DNA from: Hyphomicrobiales bacterium
GTDB taxonomy: Bacteria > Pseudomonadota > Alphaproteobacteria > Rhizobiales > Beijerinckiaceae
Direction of reading: 5' to 3'
Assembly (NCBI GenBank): GCA_015655535.1
Contig: JAATEW010000245.1
Span: 1 to 10,156 of the forward strand
DNA: 10,156 bases
Positions 6,644 to 10,156 of this stretch are shown in pieces. Every line of letters starts with the position of its first letter. Position 1 is the stretch's first letter. The position numbers were made by a program, and so were the translations under genes. Below the pieces are notes generated by a model. The model did not search any database. It saw only the letters and a program-made list of their open reading frames with translations, and was not told where the DNA came from.

Positions 6644-7855
6644 ATGTTGTTTCTGGCATCCGACGAGATCATGGCTGCGCCGCAGGCCGCCATTCTGCAG
6701 AAGCGCGGCGCTTCTGCGGCTGCGCGTGTCGAGATCTTCGACGATCCAAGCTCCGTGCTCGCCATCTGGCAAGAACTCGCCAAGGCTGCCCCGGCCTCCG
6801 CCTATCAGACGCCCGGCTTTCTCCTGCCATGGCTTGCCACGCGCGGCGCCGAGGCCAGGATCGAGCCTTTATTCATCCTACAAAGGGATGGTGACGGTAC
6901 AGCCCTGGCGCTGTTTTGTCTCGGTCTTAAAAACATCGGACCTTGCCGCGCAGCGGTCTTTCTTGGCGAAAAGGATTCGAATTTCAATTTCGCTTTGTTT
7001 CGGCCTGGCTTTCCGTCAGATCGCGCGGCGATCATTGCAATGTTCCGTAGCGCAGCGCGGATGATGGGCGCAAAAGCGCCCGATCTTTTTCTTTTGCTGA
7101 ACCAGCCGTTGGATTGGAATGGATCACCCAATCCACTCGCCGCGCTTTCGCGGCAATGGTCGCCGAGCTTCGCCTATCAAACCGCGCTTGCTCGTGACAC
7201 GGAGAAATTCCTTTCCACCAAGCTCTCAAAAGACACGCGCAAGAAATTGCGCAAGAAAGAAAATCGTCTCGCGGAGATCGGCCCCGTTCGCCATCTCGTT
7301 GCTGGCGACGACAGTGCCATGCGGCAAAGGATCATCTCGGCTTTCTTCGCGCAGAAGATCGCCCGTTTTGAAACACGGAAGATCGATGCGGGCTTCGACG
7401 GCGAGGCCATGCGAAGTTTCGTCGAGACGGCGAGTCAGCCTTCAGGCGCAAGCCATCTCGAACTTCATGCGCTGCTTTGCGGCGAAAACATCGTCGCCAC
7501 TTATGGCGGCGCCACGCATCAAGCGCATTTCAGCGGCTTTTTCAATTCCTTCGACGCAGATCCGGAGATTGCGAAATCAAGCCCCGGCGATCTTCTGCTG
7601 TTGAAACTCGTCGCTGCGAAATGCGCCGAAGGCGTCACGACATTCGATCTCGGCATTGGCGAAGCGCGCTATAAGCAAATGGTCTGCGACGAGGCCGTGC
7701 CGCTCTTCGATTCCTTCGTCGCAGTCACCTGGAAAGGCTCGATCGCGGCAATCGTTTTCTCTTTAAGCCAGCGTATTAAACGCAACCTCAAGCAAAATCG
7801 AACGGCTTTCGAGATCGCACGCCGCCTGCGCGCGGTCCTGCATCGAAAGGCCTGA
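6644..7855 (+). CDS. GNAT-type acyltransferase, CelD/FemAB-like (BioF2-like domain)
   Basis: The 403-residue protein resembles the CelD/BioF2-like acetyltransferases (Acetyltransf_6 type) often found in exopolysaccharide and cellulose loci, where they are thought to acylate sugars or lipid-linked precursors. The recognisable domain is about 195-345: a basic entry LSKDTRKKLRKKENRL (194-209), a middle strand LHALLCGENIVATYGG (274-289), SPGDLLLLKL (313-322) and FDLGIGEARYKQM (334-346), the strongest landmark. The N-terminal half (about 30-180) is the paired GNAT-like half typical of FemAB-like proteins. The C-terminus (370-403) is basic. ATG 6671 (MAAPQAAIL) is an equally credible start; neither has a strong ribosome-binding site. 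It is divergent from the deacetylase gene and convergent, five bases apart, with the Wzz-family gene. Substrate unknown. Confidence 0.8.
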   Translation: MLFLASDEIMAAPQAAILQKRGASAAARVEIFDDPSSVLAIWQELAKAAPASAYQTPGFLLPWLATRGAEARIEPLFILQRDGDGTALALFCLGLKNIGPCRAAVFLGEKDSNFNFALFRPGFPSDRAAIIAMFRSAARMMGAKAPDLFLLLNQPLDWNGSPNPLAALSRQWSPSFAYQTALARDTEKFLSTKLSKDTRKKLRKKENRLAEIGPVRHLVAGDDSAMRQRIISAFFAQKIARFETRKIDAGFDGEAMRSFVETASQPSGASHLELHALLCGENIVATYGGATHQAHFSGFFNSFDADPEIAKSSPGDLLLLKLVAAKCAEGVTTFDLGIGEARYKQMVCDEAVPLFDSFVAVTWKGSIAAIVFSLSQRIKRNLKQNRTAFEIARRLRAVLHRKA

Positions 7856-7860
7856 TCCTT

Positions 7861-10062
7861 TTAGGCCACGTTCTGTTTGGTCATCTCTTGCCGCTCGGGC
7901 GTCACATCGGCAGGCGCAACATCTATGACGATGACCTCTTTCGCCCCGGCTTCCATCAACTCGGCTTTGGTCTTTTCTGCCGTCTCGGACGCGTCTTGAT
8001 GCGCTGAGACAATGACGGCATCGGCATGTACCGCAAGGACCTTGGCCATGTCGTTGCGGTCGAGCGGCGGCGTCATTAAGAGAACAAAATCATAGGTCTG
8101 CGCCAGAGCTTCGAGCACAAGGTCGAAATCGCCGAAGTCGAAACTCTCGTGGCAACCAGCCGAAATGAAGTGAAGACGCGAAGCGTCGTCGCGGCGGATG
8201 ACTTCGGCGAAGGACGCTTCGCCGCAAAGAAGATCGGTGAGGCCAGGCAGGTCTTCGTTCGGATGGCCCTCCTCGGACCATGAGGCGAAGAGCGGGTCGA
8301 AATTCGCCGGATGGCCGTCAAGATCGAGGATGATCGCATGCCCGTCCTGCGCAAGCTGGCGGCCGATCGCGATCTCGACGCCGCTCGCTACGTCGGCGCG
8401 GGTCAGCCCCGTCGTGACGATACACATTCCGTCGCCTTCCGTTTGTTGTCCTGTCGTCTTTTTTCCTGCGATCTCAGCCGCCAAAGACGCAGCCGAAAGC
8501 GCGACCGCATCGCTGCGCGCCTCCGGCGGCGCATTGGGAAGGGCGAGCACAGGCGTATCCAGCCTTGGTTCGACAGCCATCGCACGGCTGAAGACAGGCC
8601 CGGCACTGGCGGCATGGGCCGCAGCGCGCGGGGCACGGCCCTTCCCGACCATGACGCGGCCCGAGAGAAGCTCGCCAGCCGTAATCCAGCCCGATGTGCC
8701 GAGAAAGGTCGCCAAAGTCGCGAAGACGATCAAAGGAATCTTTTTCGGATAGGACGGGTCGCGCGGCGCGATGGCGCGGGAAATGATGCGGGCGTCGGCG
8801 GGGGTCGCAGACGAGTCTTCCTGGGCGAGCGCTTCCTGATATTTCGCCGTGCTGCCTTCGAGCTGATCCTTATAGGCATCGGCGATGCGCTCAAGCTCAC
8901 GCAGATGGACTTCATCCGTATTGGCGACGCCCGCCGTCTTCTTCTGCTGGGTGAGAACCGATTCGAGATTGGTAACTCTGTCGCCTGCGATGCGCGCCTC
9001 GTTTTCAAGCGTATGCACGGTCTGCTCGCCGGCGGCGCGCAGCGCCCCGTCAAGTTCCGCAAGCTGGGCATTCAGTTCCTTGATACGCGGATGGCCCGGC
9101 AGCAAGGTCCGTAATTCCGAGGCAAGCTGGGCGCGGACAGAGACCCTTTGCTCCGCGATACGGCGCACGAGATCATTATTGGCCACATCCGGAACCTCGG
9201 AGATGCGGCCTTTCTTGATCATGTCGCGGATGAGCGAGGCTTTGGCCTGCGAGTCCGCCTGGCTGGTCCGCGCCTTCGACAATTCGCTGTTGAGCTCGGC
9301 CAATTGCTGACCGGTGATGGTCATATTGTTGGTGCCGGCGAGAAGGCCTGAGTTCGAGCGGAACTCCTCGACTTGCGCGCTTGCCTCCGCGAGCTTGCCG
9401 CGCAATTCCGCCGTCAGCGTCTGAAGCGATGCGGCCGCGGCCTTGGCCCGGGCGCGTTTCGCGTCGGCCTGTTCTTTTAGATAGAGTTCGGCGATCTTGT
9501 TTGCGGCGCGCGCGGCAAGCTCAGGATCGCGCGATGTGAAGTCGATCGTGATCACACGCGTTTTCGTCGGCGTAAAGGCGGCGAGCCTTTCTTGAAAGGC
9601 TTCGAGCATCCTTTCTTCCGGCGACAAGCGGGTCGGATCACGCGCGATACCAAGCAGAATGAGGACTCGCGACAAAGGCCCGATCCCCTTGGCCAAAGGA
9701 TCGAATTCCGGATTACCTTCGAGATCGAGCGCCTTGATCGCGCGGCGCGCGAGATCACGCGAGGTGACGAGCTGAACCCCGCTGCCGACGGCCTCGGGAT
9801 CGATCAGGGTCGCACTCTCGCCTTGGCCCAGTTCCTTTTGCGGCCGGGTGAAGAAGTTCTCCTGATTTTCGAGGAGAACTTGCGATTCCGCCGTGTATCT
9901 CGGTGTCACCAGCGAGACGATGAGCCAGGTGAGAAAAAACGCCGCGCAGGTCGGGATGAGGATGAAGGCCCGCCTGCGGACAAGGACCGCCCATAGGGCG
10001 CGTATGTCGATTTCGCCGGAGCGTTCCTCTCGACTCTCCTCAGAACCGAATCCGCTCTCCAT
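7861..10062 (-). CDS. Wzz/GNVR polysaccharide chain-length protein with degenerate BY-kinase domain
   Basis: A 733-residue inner-membrane polysaccharide co-polymerase that probably controls chain length or export of an exopolysaccharide. Order: cytoplasmic N-terminus with IDIRALWAVLVRRR (18-31), TM1 (about 32-52), Wzz domain starting TPRYTAESQVLLE (53-65), long periplasmic coiled coil (about 195-415), a GNVR-like segment, the Pro-containing APRDPSYPKK (432-441), TM2 (about 443-463), an Ala-rich linker (475-535) and a C-terminal P-loop-like domain (545-733). That domain aligns by eye with BY-kinases (GLTDLLCGEASFAEVIRRD, 607-625), but the Walker A place reads TTGLTRADVASGV with no Gly-Lys, Walker B reads FVLLMTPP (659-666) with Met for Asp, and there is no C-terminal Tyr cluster; Walker A' keeps ILDLD (578-582). 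GGAG (10073-10070) is seven bases before the ATG. Confidence 0.9.
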   Translation of the reverse strand: MESGFGSEESREERSGEIDIRALWAVLVRRRAFILIPTCAAFFLTWLIVSLVTPRYTAESQVLLENQENFFTRPQKELGQGESATLIDPEAVGSGVQLVTSRDLARRAIKALDLEGNPEFDPLAKGIGPLSRVLILLGIARDPTRLSPEERMLEAFQERLAAFTPTKTRVITIDFTSRDPELAARAANKIAELYLKEQADAKRARAKAAAASLQTLTAELRGKLAEASAQVEEFRSNSGLLAGTNNMTITGQQLAELNSELSKARTSQADSQAKASLIRDMIKKGRISEVPDVANNDLVRRIAEQRVSVRAQLASELRTLLPGHPRIKELNAQLAELDGALRAAGEQTVHTLENEARIAGDRVTNLESVLTQQKKTAGVANTDEVHLRELERIADAYKDQLEGSTAKYQEALAQEDSSATPADARIISRAIAPRDPSYPKKIPLIVFATLATFLGTSGWITAGELLSGRVMVGKGRAPRAAAHAASAGPVFSRAMAVEPRLDTPVLALPNAPPEARSDAVALSAASLAAEIAGKKTTGQQTEGDGMCIVTTGLTRADVASGVEIAIGRQLAQDGHAIILDLDGHPANFDPLFASWSEEGHPNEDLPGLTDLLCGEASFAEVIRRDDASRLHFISAGCHESFDFGDFDLVLEALAQTYDFVLLMTPPLDRNDMAKVLAVHADAVIVSAHQDASETAEKTKAELMEAGAKEVIVIDVAPADVTPERQEMTKQNVA

Positions 10063-10156
10063 TCCTGCGCTCCACTAGAACACGCCGCGGCAAGACCCAA
10101 TGGCCTTTCCGCTTGGGGACATCGGATCGATTCGATTTCCCACGACGTGCTCCGAC
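10063..10156. other. Right edge, no supported gene
   Basis: This holds the ribosome-binding site of the Wzz-family gene. On the minus strand one frame is open from the window edge to a TAG at 10077-10075 (about 26 residues, ending CRGVF), 12 bases before the Wzz start. It could be the tail of an upstream gene of the same operon, but the fragment is too short to recognise. Confidence 0.3.

Noticed and set aside
8311..9114. 267-codon plus-strand frame opposite the Wzz-family gene
   Set aside because: Shadow of the coiled-coil coding region; very Arg-rich and without any domain.

Overview
This window looks like chromosomal DNA of an alphaproteobacterium in the Hyphomicrobiales, possibly near Beijerinckiaceae; the family-level guess is inference from impression only. 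The supporting signs are a ribosomal protein S9 with the long N-terminal extension seen in alphaproteobacteria, a short-type ArgC, a DUF2842 membrane protein next to ctaA, an overall GC-rich composition, and an 85-bp palindromic interspersed repeat with a TCATTGCGAG-like end. I saw no phage, transposase, CRISPR array, tRNA or rRNA.

Left part (1-4636), housekeeping genes. On the minus strand lie rplM and rpsI (ribosomal proteins L13 and S9, stop and start sharing one base). A strong intrinsic terminator follows, and then argC (arginine biosynthesis), whose C-terminal part runs off the left edge. A 222-bp divergent spacer (1618-1839) carries two convincing sigma-70 promoters, one firing left into rplM-rpsI and one firing right into a metY-type O-acetylhomoserine sulfhydrylase gene. 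The rplM leader can fold into a long hairpin. metY converges on ctaA (heme A synthase, minus strand), and the gap between them holds the palindromic repeat. Divergent from ctaA is a small two-helix DUF2842 protein.

Middle (4615-5475). A predicted exported protein of unknown function overlaps or closely follows the DUF2842 gene and is probably co-transcribed with it.

Right part (5482-10062), surface-polysaccharide genes: a NodB-type polysaccharide deacetylase (minus), a CelD/FemAB-like GNAT acyltransferase (plus), and a large Wzz/GNVR chain-length protein fused to a BY-kinase-like cytoplasmic domain (minus). The orientations alternate and the convergent gaps are only 5-6 bp. Together they suggest assembly, length control and modification (de-N-acetylation or acylation) of an exopolysaccharide, with more of the locus probably beyond the right edge. 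The most unusual element is the C-terminal domain of the Wzz protein: it keeps the fold-like sequence of a BY-kinase but has lost the Walker A Gly-Lys, the Walker B Asp and the tyrosine tail, so it looks like a pseudo-kinase. I found no clearly new multi-gene system.
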